A stretch of DNA of 14,209 bases from assembly GCA_018056585.1 (NCBI GenBank), contig JAGPFK010000008.1, positions 1 through 14,209 on the forward strand. Reading direction: 5' to 3'. A program made the position numbers and the translations under genes. Shown here in pieces: positions 1-8,132 of this stretch. Numbering within the stretch: the first letter of the stretch is position 1; every line of letters starts with the position of its first letter. The stretch comes from Clostridia bacterium (GTDB taxonomy: Bacteria > Bacillota > Clostridia > Saccharofermentanales > UBA5734). The notes under the pieces were generated by a model that saw nothing but the letters and a program-made list of their open reading frames with translations, had not been told where the DNA came from and did no database searches.

Positions 1-1317
1 CTGGCCGTTGTTATTTCTGCCCAATGTGGCAGCATCTGGTGGAGCATGCCGATCAGCGGTGATTTGTTGCTCCTTTCCATCCCGCTGAACATCCCGGCCG
101 GCTTTTTGACGAGCGCCATTCTATGGCTGGGGCTTTTGCTTCTTCCGATTGGTTTTCTGCCTGTATGCGGATTGACATCCTCCCTTGCGACTTTTCTTGC
201 TTGGCCTCTGAAGCAGATGATTCGGTTGCTGTCCGGTCTTGCCGGTTGGATGGCAAGGTTGAGGTGGGGACGCATTCCGGCTTTTGTCATCAATCCATTT
301 TGGAAGGCGGCGCTGATTATTGTGGTTTTATGGGCCGTTTTAGGGCTGAAATGGATTATTCCCCAAAAAAAGGCCGGGCTGAAACGCGTGCTTTGTCGTC
401 TGCTTCCTTGTTTTATACTGGCCGGTTTTTTATGGTTTTGTATCGAACAAATGGTTTTTCCCCCCGTGCGCGCTTGGTTTTTTGATGTCGGCCAGGGAGA
501 CTCCATTTTGATGATGGATCGCCACGGACAGACCGTCTTAATCGATGGGGGGAACCCCGGAAAAGGGGTGTCTGTTCTGATGCCGGCCTTGGATGCATTG
601 GGCGTTGGCTGTGTGGATCTGGCTATCGCAACGCATGGTCACGATGATCACATCGGCGGCCTGATCGAACTGTGTGATTATCGCCGCATTCGCCGGCTTG
701 CGATTCCGAAAGGCCTTCGTGAAGAAGCGGAAAGATATTCAGATGCAGAGACTGTTGAAACAGAAGAGGATGATTCAAAATTAATCCAGCTTTTTGAGGC
801 GGCTGAAGAAGCAGGTATCGAGGTGCAGACCCTTGCGCCACATGATACAATAGCAGTTGGACAACAAATCAACCTGAGTGTACTGGCCCCTTCCTGTGAT
901 GAGCTTTGTCACCGGGCGGCAGCTAAAGATGGGAATCAATGGTCATTAATCCTTTTGGCTGAATTGCATGATACCCGTTTGCTTTTAACGGCCGACTGCA
1001 CCGAGATGACCGAACAAAGACTGATCGGTCAAAAAGCCTGGCCATTGGCAGATGTCTTAAAGGTTGCCCACCATGGATCATCGAAAACAACGCAGCAAGC
1101 CTTCCTGAACCAGGTCAGACCAAAGGCTGCTGTGATCTCCGTCGGCCAGAACTGGCACGGACACCCGGCGCCCATCTTGTTGGATCGATTGGAGCAATTA
1201 GGTTGCGCCGTTTACCGAACAGATGTTTCAGGGGCCATTCGCCTGGACTGTCGGACAGAATATTGGGGAATCCGCGCATTTTGCAGAGAAAAGATAAGAA
1301 GGGGTCCTGATGGATAA
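1..1317 (+). CDS. comEC: ComEC/Rec2 DNA uptake channel, C-terminal part (5' end outside window)
   Basis: This is the 3' part of the competence channel that moves single-stranded DNA across the membrane. The frame is open from base 1, so the ATG at 46 is internal. About 438 residues are visible. The first ~155 finish the Competence domain, with hydrophobic helices and family-like segments (for example around SIPLNIPAGF), plus further membrane segments near residues 105-115 and 138-150. From about residue 156 (VRAWFFDVGQGDS) a metallo-beta-lactamase domain follows. It carries the HxHxDH motif at H212, H214, D216 and H217, and the late KVAHHGSSK segment with H357/H358, so the metal site looks intact. 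That domain is thought to degrade the non-transported strand. The last bases overlap holA by 8 bp, which is the usual comEC-holA arrangement. The family assignment is secure. Whether this organism is naturally competent cannot be judged. Confidence 0.95.
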   Translation: MAVVISAQCGSIWWSMPISGDLLLLSIPLNIPAGFLTSAILWLGLLLLPIGFLPVCGLTSSLATFLAWPLKQMIRLLSGLAGWMARLRWGRIPAFVINPFWKAALIIVVLWAVLGLKWIIPQKKAGLKRVLCRLLPCFILAGFLWFCIEQMVFPPVRAWFFDVGQGDSILMMDRHGQTVLIDGGNPGKGVSVLMPALDALGVGCVDLAIATHGHDDHIGGLIELCDYRRIRRLAIPKGLREEAERYSDAETVETEEDDSKLIQLFEAAEEAGIEVQTLAPHDTIAVGQQINLSVLAPSCDELCHRAAAKDGNQWSLILLAELHDTRLLLTADCTEMTEQRLIGQKAWPLADVLKVAHHGSSKTTQQAFLNQVRPKAAVISVGQNWHGHPAPILLDRLEQLGCAVYRTDVSGAIRLDCRTEYWGIRAFCREKIRRGPDG

Positions 1318-2443
1318 AATGGGGTTTAATGAATTGAAAGCAGCTGTGCGGCAAGGCCAATGGCAGCGCCTTTATGTGCTCACAGGAGAAGAGGATTTTC
1401 TGATTGAAAAATTGGTTGTGGCATTGGGCGAGGCATTGATTACGCCAGGCTGTGAGGCGCTGGACCGCGTTGTCTTGAAAGCCGGTCAACGCGGTGAACG
1501 TCTTGATCTGGAACGCGTCTTGGCCGAGGTACGAACGCCGCCTTTTATGTCGCGCAATAAGCTGATTATTGTTCGTGAAAGCGGCTGGTTTATAGCGTCC
1601 GCAAGGCAATCTAAGCCCGAAGAAGCAGATGGAAGCCGGGAAGAGCAGGATGAGATCGACACGGATACAAAACAGAATATTCCGTCATCCAGGCTTAAAG
1701 ACAATCAAGCAGATTTGATGGTTTTGTTTGATCAACTTCCGGCATCGGTTTGCCTTGTTTTTATCGAATCAAAAGTAGATCGCCGCCTCAGATCATTGAT
1801 CCAGGCGATCGAAAGGAATGGGGTTTTGGCTGAATTTGGGAAAGAGCAGCCACGGACCTTGAAGCGCTGGATTGAAGCGGAAGGGAAAATCCGGGGGATG
1901 AAGATCGAACCCGTCGCGGCAGAAAGCCTCATTGATCGTTGTGATGGCAGTATGCGGATGATCTGGCAGGAGCTGACCAAAATATTCCTTTATTGCGAGG
2001 CAACTGGAACAAAAACCGTGACAATGGATTTGATGAATGTGTTGTCTATTCCCGATGTCCATGGCAGTATTTTTGATCTGACGGATGCGCTCGCCGAAGG
2101 ACAAACCGGACGGGCGCTGGCACTGGCTGATAAACTGATGAGTCAAAGGCAGCCGGTTCAACTCATTTTATTCATGCTGACTCGTCATGTGCGTCAGCTG
2201 ATCTGCGCAGCTGAATTGGTTCAACCGGCCATGATAACGTCCAGCTTGAAAGTCCCGCCTTTTGTCGCCACAAGACTTTCAAAGCAAGCCGCGCGGTTAC
2301 CGGCCGATCTGCTCGAATCGCTGTATAAGGCTTGCTTTGAAACGGATATCCTGATTAAAAGCGGCCAGATATCCGATCGGTTAGGGCTTGAAACGCTGCT
2401 GGTTGATCTGTCAACCGCCATTGATGCAACCAAAAGGCACTGA
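1310..2443 (+). CDS. holA: DNA polymerase III subunit delta
   Basis: Delta is the clamp-loader subunit that opens the sliding clamp at the replication fork. The 377-residue product starts with the family pattern FNELKAAVRQ...LYVLTGEEDFLIEKL and continues with the AAA+-like fold. It includes PPFMSRNKLIIVRES (about 77-91), SVCLVFIESKVDRRL (about 146-160) and the helical C-terminal collar domain ending LGLETLLVDLSTAI. The ATG at 1310 follows an AGAAGGGG Shine-Dalgarno and overlaps the end of comEC, which suggests translational coupling. At 377 residues it is longer than the usual ~330-345. The excess is a hydrophilic, mostly acidic stretch at about residues 97-133 (rich in E, D, S, K) between two strands of domain I. 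The ribosomal protein S20 gene that often follows holA is absent here. Confidence 0.92.
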   Translation: MDKMGFNELKAAVRQGQWQRLYVLTGEEDFLIEKLVVALGEALITPGCEALDRVVLKAGQRGERLDLERVLAEVRTPPFMSRNKLIIVRESGWFIASARQSKPEEADGSREEQDEIDTDTKQNIPSSRLKDNQADLMVLFDQLPASVCLVFIESKVDRRLRSLIQAIERNGVLAEFGKEQPRTLKRWIEAEGKIRGMKIEPVAAESLIDRCDGSMRMIWQELTKIFLYCEATGTKTVTMDLMNVLSIPDVHGSIFDLTDALAEGQTGRALALADKLMSQRQPVQLILFMLTRHVRQLICAAELVQPAMITSSLKVPPFVATRLSKQAARLPADLLESLYKACFETDILIKSGQISDRLGLETLLVDLSTAIDATKRH

Positions 2444-2456
2444 ACTTTGTTTTTTG

Positions 2457-2485
2457 TTGACGGGATCGCGCGCCTTTTTTATAAT
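2457..2485 (+). promoter_or_regulatory. Near-consensus housekeeping (sigma-A type) promoter for icd
   Basis: A TTGACG -35 box (2457-2462) and a perfect TATAAT -10 box (2480-2485) are separated by exactly 17 bp. The -35 box begins 13 bases after the holA stop codon, with no clear terminator between. The predicted transcription start is near 2492, giving a leader of about 50 nt ahead of the icd start. This is the strongest promoter match in the window and probably drives icd-asnS-maf-radC. Confidence 0.85.
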
Positions 2486-2542
2486 AGGCTTGTTTTAGCA
2501 TAAAAACCGGCCAAAGAGACGGTCTTGGGGATGGAGGATCCG

Positions 2543-3787
2543 ATGAACAAAATCAAAATGAAAACGCCTCTGGTTGAGATGGATGGAGATGAGATGACCC
2601 GTGTGATCTGGCAGCAGATCAAGGAGATTGTGCTGCTTCCATTTATTGATTTGAAAACAGAGTATTTTGATCTGGGTTTAAAGCATCGAGATGAAACGGA
2701 TGATCAAGTAACCCTGGAGGCGGCTAAAAGAACCCGTGAATTGGGCGTGGCGGTCAAGTGTGCCACCATCACACCAAACGCACAGCGCATGGAAGAATAC
2801 AAACTTAAAAAAATCTGGAAAAGCCCGAATGCGACAATTCGTGCTTATTTAGATGGCACGGTGTTTCGGGCGCCGATCATGGTTTCATGCATCAAGCCGC
2901 TTGTAAGGAATTGGAAAAGACCCATTACAATCGCCCGTCATGCTTACGGCGATCTGTATAGTGCCTCAGAGTTATCAGTTGATGGACCCTGTCGGGCTGA
3001 ATTGTTATTAACCGGTCCAAATGGCGAGGAAACAAGACAGTTGATTCATGATTTTGATGGTCAGGGTGTGATTCTCGGTATGCATAATCTGAATCAATCC
3101 ATCGCTCATTTCGCGCGTTCATGCATGCATTATGCCCTGGATACCCATCAGGACCTTTGGTTTTCTGCTAAAGACACGATCTCAAAGATTTATGATCATC
3201 GCTTCAAAGATATCTTTTCAGAAATCTACGCTGAAGAATTTGCCGAATCCTTTCGTTTAGAGGGCCTTACGTATTTTTATACCTTAATTGATGATGCCGT
3301 TGCCCGTATCATGCGTTCTGAAGGCGGCATGATCTGGGCATGTAAAAACTATGACGGAGATGTTTTTTCCGATATGCTGGCCTCGGCATACGGCAGTCTC
3401 GCGATGATGACCTCCGTTTTGGTGGCACCCGATGGGACCACAGAATATGAAGCGGCTCACGGAACCGTCACGCGTCATTATGATCGTTATCTAAAAGGCG
3501 AAAAGACATCAACCAATCCAATGGCCACCTTATTCGCATGGACTGGCGCATTGAAAAAAAGAGCTGAACTGGACCATCTCGAGGATCTTTTCGATTTTGC
3601 CGAACAAGTGGAGCGCTCCGCGATGGATGTTATCGAGAAAGGCATTGTGACCGGAGATTTGAAAAATCTTGTTCAACTAGATGAGATTCATGTTGTAGAC
3701 ACAGAGACGTTTCTCAGGATCATTGCGGATCAATTATTCAGATTATATGAGGAGAACGGTTCAGAAACAGAGGGGAGGATGCCATGA
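2543..3787 (+). CDS. icd: NADP-dependent isocitrate dehydrogenase (dimeric, IDH1-like)
   Basis: The enzyme oxidises isocitrate to 2-oxoglutarate and CO2 with reduction of NADP+, supplying 2-oxoglutarate for glutamate synthesis and NADPH. I place the start at the ATG at 2543 because GGAGG at 2533-2537 sits 5 nt upstream. In-frame TTG 2525 and ATG 2531 lie before or in that site. The product is 414 residues, the same length as human IDH1. Substrate residues fall at the human positions: S94, R100 and R109 (KSPNATIR...GTVFR), R132 (IARHAYGD) and Y139. The metal-binding region NYDGDVFSD has D271 and D275. GTVTRHY carries the Arg-His pair that reads the 2'-phosphate of NADP. It belongs to the eukaryotic-like type II subfamily, not the E. 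coli-like one. Its stop overlaps the asnS start as ATGA. Substrate specificity is inferred from conserved residues. Confidence 0.93.
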   Translation: MNKIKMKTPLVEMDGDEMTRVIWQQIKEIVLLPFIDLKTEYFDLGLKHRDETDDQVTLEAAKRTRELGVAVKCATITPNAQRMEEYKLKKIWKSPNATIRAYLDGTVFRAPIMVSCIKPLVRNWKRPITIARHAYGDLYSASELSVDGPCRAELLLTGPNGEETRQLIHDFDGQGVILGMHNLNQSIAHFARSCMHYALDTHQDLWFSAKDTISKIYDHRFKDIFSEIYAEEFAESFRLEGLTYFYTLIDDAVARIMRSEGGMIWACKNYDGDVFSDMLASAYGSLAMMTSVLVAPDGTTEYEAAHGTVTRHYDRYLKGEKTSTNPMATLFAWTGALKKRAELDHLEDLFDFAEQVERSAMDVIEKGIVTGDLKNLVQLDEIHVVDTETFLRIIADQLFRLYEENGSETEGRMP

Positions 3788-5181
3788 AAGACATAACCAT
3801 GATCCGCAATTTATATGGCCGGCCGGAAGACTATCTGAATCAGGTCGTAACTGTGGCTGGATGGATCAGAACCGTCCGGGATCAAAAACAATTTGGCTTC
3901 ATCAATCTCAATGACGGTACTTTTTTCAACAACCTCCAAATTGTTTTTAATCGAGAAACATTCGAAAACTATGATGAGATCGCTAAGCTCGGCAGCGGAT
4001 CAGCCATTGTGGCAAGAGGTCGCATTGTCGCAACGCCCAAAGCGCGTCAGCCCTTTGAGATGCAGGCTGAATCAATTACTGTGGAAGGTCCCTGTCCGTC
4101 CGATTATCCATTGCAGCCAAAGAGGCATACGCCTGAATATCTTCGGACAATCGCGCATTTACGTCCCCGGACCAATCTCATGTCTGCTGTCTTTCGGATC
4201 CGCTCTGTGGTTTCTTTCGCCATCCATCAGTTTTTTAATGAACGCTCTTTTGTTTATGTTCATACCCCTATTATTACAACAAGTGACGCGGAAGGTGCCG
4301 GCCAAATGTTTACCGTCACCACACTGGATTTAGCCAATCCCCCTCGCTTGCCGGATGGCTCCATCGATTTTGGTCAGGACTTTTTCGGTAAACAAACGCA
4401 TCTGACCGTAAGCGGCCAGCTGAATGGCGAGGCGTTTGCCCTGGCTTTTCGGAATATTTACACTTTTGGCCCGACCTTTCGAGCGGAAAACTCCAACACA
4501 CCTAAACACGCCGCGGAATTCTGGATGATTGAGCCTGAGATTGCCTTTGCTGATCTCGATGATGATATGGAGCTTGCAGAAGACTTAATCAAAGCTATCA
4601 TTGAGGCTGTTTTATCTGAATGTAAAGAAGAAATTGAATTTTGCAATCAGTTTGTCGATCAAGGCCTGATTGATCGTTTACAGCTTGTTTCCCGGAGCCA
4701 GTTTGGCAAGATCAGCTACACGGATGCCATCCGTGAATTAGAAAAGGCAAAAGATCGTTTTGTCTATCCTGTCTATTGGGGTTGTGATCTTCAGACCGAG
4801 CATGAGCGTTATCTGACAGAACAACTGTTTCAACGCCCTGTCTTCGTCATTGATTACCCCAAGGACATCAAGGCCTTTTATATGAAGCAGAACGATGACG
4901 GGCGCACAGTGGCCGCGATGGATTGTCTGGTACCCGCCATCGGTGAAATCATCGGCGGCAGCCAGCGTGAAGACGATCTGATCAAGCTTCAAAAACGCAT
5001 GCGTGAACTAAATATGAATGAAGACAACTATTGGTGGTATCTGCAATTGCGTCGGTATGGTTCGGTCAAGCATGCCGGTTTTGGCCTTGGCTTTGAACGT
5101 TTGATCATGTATTTGACCGGCGTTTCCAATATTCGTGATGTGATTCCGTTTCCGAGGACAACCGGTAATGCTGAATTCTGA
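3784..5181 (+). CDS. asnS: Asparagine--tRNA ligase
   Basis: This cytosolic class II aminoacyl-tRNA synthetase charges tRNA-Asn with asparagine. The 465-residue product has an N-terminal OB-fold anticodon-binding domain (about 20-105, VAGWIRTVRDQKQFGFINLNDG). The class II catalytic core follows: motif 1 region around FVYVHTPIITTSDAEGAG (156-173), the AsnRS pattern LTVSGQLNGE (207-216), motif 2 FRAENSNTPKHAAEFWMIEPE (232-252) and motif 3 GLGFER (434-439), ending in the typical IPFPRTTGNAEF. EFWMIEPEIAF is characteristic of AsnRS, while AspRS differs here. The ATG at 3784 follows GAGGGGAGG and shares 4 bp with the icd stop, so the two are translationally coupled. The length is normal and all motifs are present, so it should be active. 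Linkage to icd is not a common arrangement that I know of. Confidence 0.96.
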   Translation: MKDITMIRNLYGRPEDYLNQVVTVAGWIRTVRDQKQFGFINLNDGTFFNNLQIVFNRETFENYDEIAKLGSGSAIVARGRIVATPKARQPFEMQAESITVEGPCPSDYPLQPKRHTPEYLRTIAHLRPRTNLMSAVFRIRSVVSFAIHQFFNERSFVYVHTPIITTSDAEGAGQMFTVTTLDLANPPRLPDGSIDFGQDFFGKQTHLTVSGQLNGEAFALAFRNIYTFGPTFRAENSNTPKHAAEFWMIEPEIAFADLDDDMELAEDLIKAIIEAVLSECKEEIEFCNQFVDQGLIDRLQLVSRSQFGKISYTDAIRELEKAKDRFVYPVYWGCDLQTEHERYLTEQLFQRPVFVIDYPKDIKAFYMKQNDDGRTVAAMDCLVPAIGEIIGGSQREDDLIKLQKRMRELNMNEDNYWWYLQLRRYGSVKHAGFGLGFERLIMYLTGVSNIRDVIPFPRTTGNAEF

Positions 5182-5848
5182 GCAAAATTCTTCCTTCCCG
5201 ATCATTTTAGCCTCGGCTTCGCCACGCCGTCGTGAATTAATGGAAAGATTCTGGGAAAAACGTCTGCAGATCAGGGTGCCTCGTTTTGATGAACAAACTG
5301 TTTTACCGAGAAACGGATTGGCTCAGATGGAAAAGGACGTCATCCGCCAGGCCGCGTTGACTCTTTCTGAAAGAAAGATTATTGCTTTACGTGAGCAATT
5401 TGTATTGCCGGCGCGATATTGTGCGGTTGCAGCCGACACGCTTGTTGTCATAGATGGTCGTATTTTAGGTAAGCCAACTGACCAAGCGGAAGCCCGTTCG
5501 CAGCTTCTATGTTTATCAGGACGTGCTCATCTGGTCATGACCGGTTTGTCTGTTTGTTTTCAGGAAGACGATCGGAACGCTTGCTTACAGGCTGTGGAGG
5601 AAACAACGGTTTATTTTACCACCCTGGATGATTCCATGATCACCTGGTATCTGGACACGGGCGAGCCATTCGACAAAGCAGGTTCCTATGGAATCCAGGG
5701 AGCCGGCGCAGCCTTGATTGAGCGGATTGATGGCTGTTATTACAATGTTATGGGATTGCCGGTTTCAAGGCTCATTTCTTTGCTGCGTGAAGCAGCGGAA
5801 AAATTAAATTCATTTCATGGCTTAAATCATCTGCTGCCCTGGGGCTGA
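5168..5848 (+). CDS. maf: Maf family nucleoside triphosphate pyrophosphatase
   Basis: Maf proteins hydrolyse non-canonical or surplus nucleoside triphosphates (dTTP/UTP or m7GTP, depending on subfamily) to monophosphates. They are linked to septum regulation. The 226 residues show the N-terminal signature ASASPRRRELM (15-25), the catalytic region AADTLVV with D90, GKP with K102, and the late motif GEPFDKAGSYGIQGAGA. The Q-G-A pattern after SYGIQ resembles the dTTP/UTP-type subfamily, but I cannot settle the substrate by eye. It is longer than the usual ~190-200 residues, mainly through spacing before D90 and around 125-135. The ATG overlaps the asnS end by 14 bp, with only a modest GAGG 10 nt upstream, so coupling is likely. 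maf-radC-mre is a classic Bacillota order. Confidence 0.93.
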   Translation: MLNSEQNSSFPIILASASPRRRELMERFWEKRLQIRVPRFDEQTVLPRNGLAQMEKDVIRQAALTLSERKIIALREQFVLPARYCAVAADTLVVIDGRILGKPTDQAEARSQLLCLSGRAHLVMTGLSVCFQEDDRNACLQAVEETTVYFTTLDDSMITWYLDTGEPFDKAGSYGIQGAGAALIERIDGCYYNVMGLPVSRLISLLREAAEKLNSFHGLNHLLPWG

Positions 5849-5877
5849 GCGATTCTCTTCGAAAGAAGGAGGCAGCA

Positions 5878-6594
5878 ATGAAAGAGAAAAAACATTTAAC
5901 CATGCAGGACCTGCCGGCAGACGACCGACCCAGTGAAAAGCTGATGCATCAAGGGGCTGCCGCTCTGAGTGATGCCGAGCTGATGGCTGTGATTATTCGC
6001 AGCGGATCCCGCCATGAAACAGCCTTGTCTCTGGCCCAACGTTTGTTGAATACCCTCGGGGATGGGGCGAATTCCTTTTCTGGTCTGAAAGCCTTAAGGG
6101 ACAGCAGTATTGAAGAATTGACGGCATTTCCGGGTATCGGCCGCGTGAAGGCTGCTCAATTAAAGGCCGCTGTGGAATTGGGAAGCCGGGTGAATCGAAA
6201 CGGCCGCCTGACCAACCGAAGACAAGTTCGTTGCCCTGAAGATATTTTAGATTGCCTGGCCCCTGAAATGGCTGTTTTGCCCAGAGAAGAACTCAGAGCC
6301 GTCTTGCTTGATGCGCGAAACCGCGTGATTCGTGTCTGCCAGATCGGCCAGGGCGGCCTGACCGGCGCCGTCATTCATCCCCGGGATTTATTCAGGGAAG
6401 CGGTCAAGGCCAATGCAGCCTCACTTATTCTTGTCCATAATCACCCAAGCGGTGATGCCTCCCCCAGTGATGAGGACATCGAAACAACACGGCGGATGGC
6501 TAAAATGGGCGAGATGATGGGCATCCAGGTTATTGATCATTTGGTGATCGCCAGTAGTGGTTCAACAAGCCTTCGGGAACAGGGTTTGCTTTAA
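5878..6594 (+). CDS. radC: RadC family JAB-domain protein
   Basis: The 238-residue protein has the RadC layout. The N-terminal UPF0758 part holds a helix-hairpin-helix (PGIGRVKAAQLKAAVELG, about 85-102). It is followed by a JAMM/MPN+ metalloprotease-like domain. The metal motif is complete: E174, then H187-x-H189-x7-S197-x2-D200 in HNHPSGDASPSDED. Despite the historical DNA-repair name, the biochemical role of chromosomal RadC is not firmly established. The start is preceded by AAGAAGGAGG (5863-5872) 5 nt upstream, the best ribosome binding site in this operon. The maf-radC gap is 29 bp. mreB, which normally follows directly, is absent. Confidence 0.94.
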   Translation: MKEKKHLTMQDLPADDRPSEKLMHQGAAALSDAELMAVIIRSGSRHETALSLAQRLLNTLGDGANSFSGLKALRDSSIEELTAFPGIGRVKAAQLKAAVELGSRVNRNGRLTNRRQVRCPEDILDCLAPEMAVLPREELRAVLLDARNRVIRVCQIGQGGLTGAVIHPRDLFREAVKANAASLILVHNHPSGDASPSDEDIETTRRMAKMGEMMGIQVIDHLVIASSGSTSLREQGLL

Positions 6595-6605
6595 TCCAGT
6601 AAGAC

Positions 6606-6646
6606 TTCACGTGGGCTTCGATTTAAGGTATGATAAGCCTATTATC
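6606..6646 (+). promoter_or_regulatory. Candidate promoter with overlapping inverted repeat ahead of mreC
   Basis: TTCACG (6606-6611, 4 of 6 to the -35 consensus) and TATGAT (6629-6634, 5 of 6 to the -10 consensus) are spaced by 17 bp in the 92-bp radC-mreC gap. A perfect 5-bp inverted repeat, GATAA-gccta-TTATC (6632-6646), overlaps the -10 box and the start region and might be an operator. The short repeat could also be chance. Confidence 0.5.
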
Positions 6647-6686
6647 GGACCTATGAATTCTGGTAGTTCCTTCATGGTAACGGAGT

Positions 6687-7547
6687 GTGATTGGATTGCG
6701 CGGAGTAGGCCGCAACCGTATTTTTATTCTTGTGTTAACGACTATTTTGCTGATTGCTGTCATTTTGTTGTCAGCTTTTCCGGGGAGTCCGCTTTCTTTT
6801 CTGACATCGCCGATTACAGCGGTTTTGGATCCTGTGCAAAAAACGGCAACCCATGTCGCTGATTCCGTCGTCGGTTTATATGAATCAATCCGGGAAGGAC
6901 AACGCATTCGAAAAGAAAATGAAAAGCTGCGGGAAGAAAACGCCGCTCTGCAGAATCGCATTGATCAGCTTGAAGAAGCGGGCCGACAGTACGAAGCATT
7001 AAAAGAGGCATTTAAACTCAAGGATCAGTATGAAGGATACGAGATCATGGGTGCCCGCGTGTTGACAAGGGACATAGGCCTTTGGTTTGATGTTTTCCGG
7101 ATAGATGTGGGGACACGGGATGGCCTTGTGGTAACTGAAACACGTTCGTTTGCGGTTGTCGATGCCCGTTCCCGGTTGATTGGCCGCGTGCTTTCAACGG
7201 ATCTCGTGTCTGCTAAAGTTTTGCCCCTGACACACGAAGGATTTAGTGTGTCCGCCCGTGTCGACCGGCCGGACGGCGCCTTGCTTCGTGTTCGTGGTTC
7301 ACTGGATTTAAAGGAAGAGGGGCTGTGTCTGGCCGATCAGATCTTACCGACGGCGCAACTCAAGGCGGGTGACGTTCTGGTTACAAGTGGCGAAGGCGGC
7401 CTTTTCCCGCCTGGTATTCCAATCGGAACTGTTTTGTCAGTCAGCGAAACAGAAACGATGAGCCAGCGCCGAGCCGTCGTTTTGCCTTTTGCTGAGCTGG
7501 ATCAGCTGACGACCGTTTTTGTGATGAAAGGAACGGAGCCTTCATAA
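6687..7547 (+). CDS. mreC: Rod shape-determining protein MreC
   Basis: MreC is a membrane-anchored scaffold of the elongation complex that links wall synthases to MreB/MreD. The 286 residues show a short cytosolic tail and one membrane helix (about 11-31). A coiled coil follows (about 64-110, repeats such as KENEKLREENAALQNRIDQLEE), then the beta-rich extracellular domain. That domain includes GTRDGL, GLIGRV-type segments (SRLIGRVLS) and the terminal GDVLVTSGEGGLFPPGIPIGTV hallmark. The start is uncertain. GTG 6687 gives MIGLRGVGRNR, but the only Shine-Dalgarno-like stretch (GGAG, 6682-6685) sits 1 nt away. In-frame TTG 6696 lies 10 nt from it and may be the true start. It directly abuts mreD. 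No mreB lies upstream. Confidence 0.93.
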   Translation: MIGLRGVGRNRIFILVLTTILLIAVILLSAFPGSPLSFLTSPITAVLDPVQKTATHVADSVVGLYESIREGQRIRKENEKLREENAALQNRIDQLEEAGRQYEALKEAFKLKDQYEGYEIMGARVLTRDIGLWFDVFRIDVGTRDGLVVTETRSFAVVDARSRLIGRVLSTDLVSAKVLPLTHEGFSVSARVDRPDGALLRVRGSLDLKEEGLCLADQILPTAQLKAGDVLVTSGEGGLFPPGIPIGTVLSVSETETMSQRRAVVLPFAELDQLTTVFVMKGTEPS

Positions 7548-8132
7548 ATGAAAGACAAGCGGTTTTGGCGTCAAATCATTGTTTATACGGTTTATGTGCT
7601 GGCCTTTAGTCTTCTTCAGGGGACATGGCCTGAATCGTTGTCTGTTCGGGGACAAAAGCCCGATCTGACATTGATTCTGGCGGTGTTGTCCGGCTATTTG
7701 TTTGGTTCGGCCGACGGCTTCGCGATTGGCCTTTCTGCCGGATTGATGCGTGATTTGCTGGCCGGGCGCGTGTTGGGGCTTGGCATGCTGATTTTGATGT
7801 ATCTGGGTCTGATTGCTTCTTTCTTGCTTCAACGGTTTTTCAGGCGAAGCTTATTCTTTTCAATGCTTCAGGTTGCATTCTTTACGGTCGTTTATCAGTT
7901 TTTGATTGCTCTCATCACCGTTCTGGTTCCCTTTACAGCTGACGCGCCTCCTCGCTTATCTGATTTGCTTTATCATTTGCTTTGGCCATTGCCTGGACAG
8001 GTGCTGGTCAATCTGATCGCCGGTATTTTAATGGCCTTTTTATTGATCTGGCTTGGGCCATACAAGCGAGGCGGGCAAGATTCAGAAGGAAAGGAGATTA
8101 TAACTCGAGATTCAATATGGCGAATCGAATAA
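7548..8132 (+). CDS. mreD: Rod shape-determining protein MreD
   Basis: This is a 194-residue, very hydrophobic integral membrane protein of the elongasome. It shows roughly five to six membrane spans: FWRQIIVYTVYVLAFSLLQ at the N terminus, then segments around 42-60, 72-95, 103-128 and 150-170. It also has the MreD-like pattern KPDLTLILAVLSGYLFGSADGFAIGLSAGLMRDLLAG. The ATG begins at the base right after the mreC TAA, so translation is probably coupled. The charged C-terminal tail (YKRGGQDSEGKE) overlaps the start of the penicillin-binding protein gene by 16 bp. MreD sequences are weakly conserved, so position after mreC supports the call as much as the motifs do. Confidence 0.9.
   Translation: MKDKRFWRQIIVYTVYVLAFSLLQGTWPESLSVRGQKPDLTLILAVLSGYLFGSADGFAIGLSAGLMRDLLAGRVLGLGMLILMYLGLIASFLLQRFFRRSLFFSMLQVAFFTVVYQFLIALITVLVPFTADAPPRLSDLLYHLLWPLPGQVLVNLIAGILMAFLLIWLGPYKRGGQDSEGKEIITRDSIWRIE

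Noticed and set aside
1115..1609. 164-codon minus-strand frame across comEC and holA
   Set aside because: It is antisense to two well-identified overlapping genes and shows no family similarity or start signals.
2525..2542. TTG 2525 or ATG 2531 as icd start
   Set aside because: The GGAGG site at 2533-2537 lies after or inside these codons and points to ATG 2543, which also gives the exact IDH1 length.
3893..4333. 146-codon plus-strand frame inside asnS
   Set aside because: It is an out-of-frame shadow of a strongly conserved gene, with no ribosome binding site and no recognisable domain.
6557..6862. 101-codon plus-strand frame over the radC-mreC junction, or an mreB remnant there
   Set aside because: The protein is rich in Cys and Phe with no MreB motifs, and most of it overlaps radC and mreC in a different frame.
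7982..8116. Longer N terminus of the PBP
   Set aside because: The extension lies wholly inside mreD in another frame and has no family-like sequence. The tail before the membrane helix is normal from ATG 8117.
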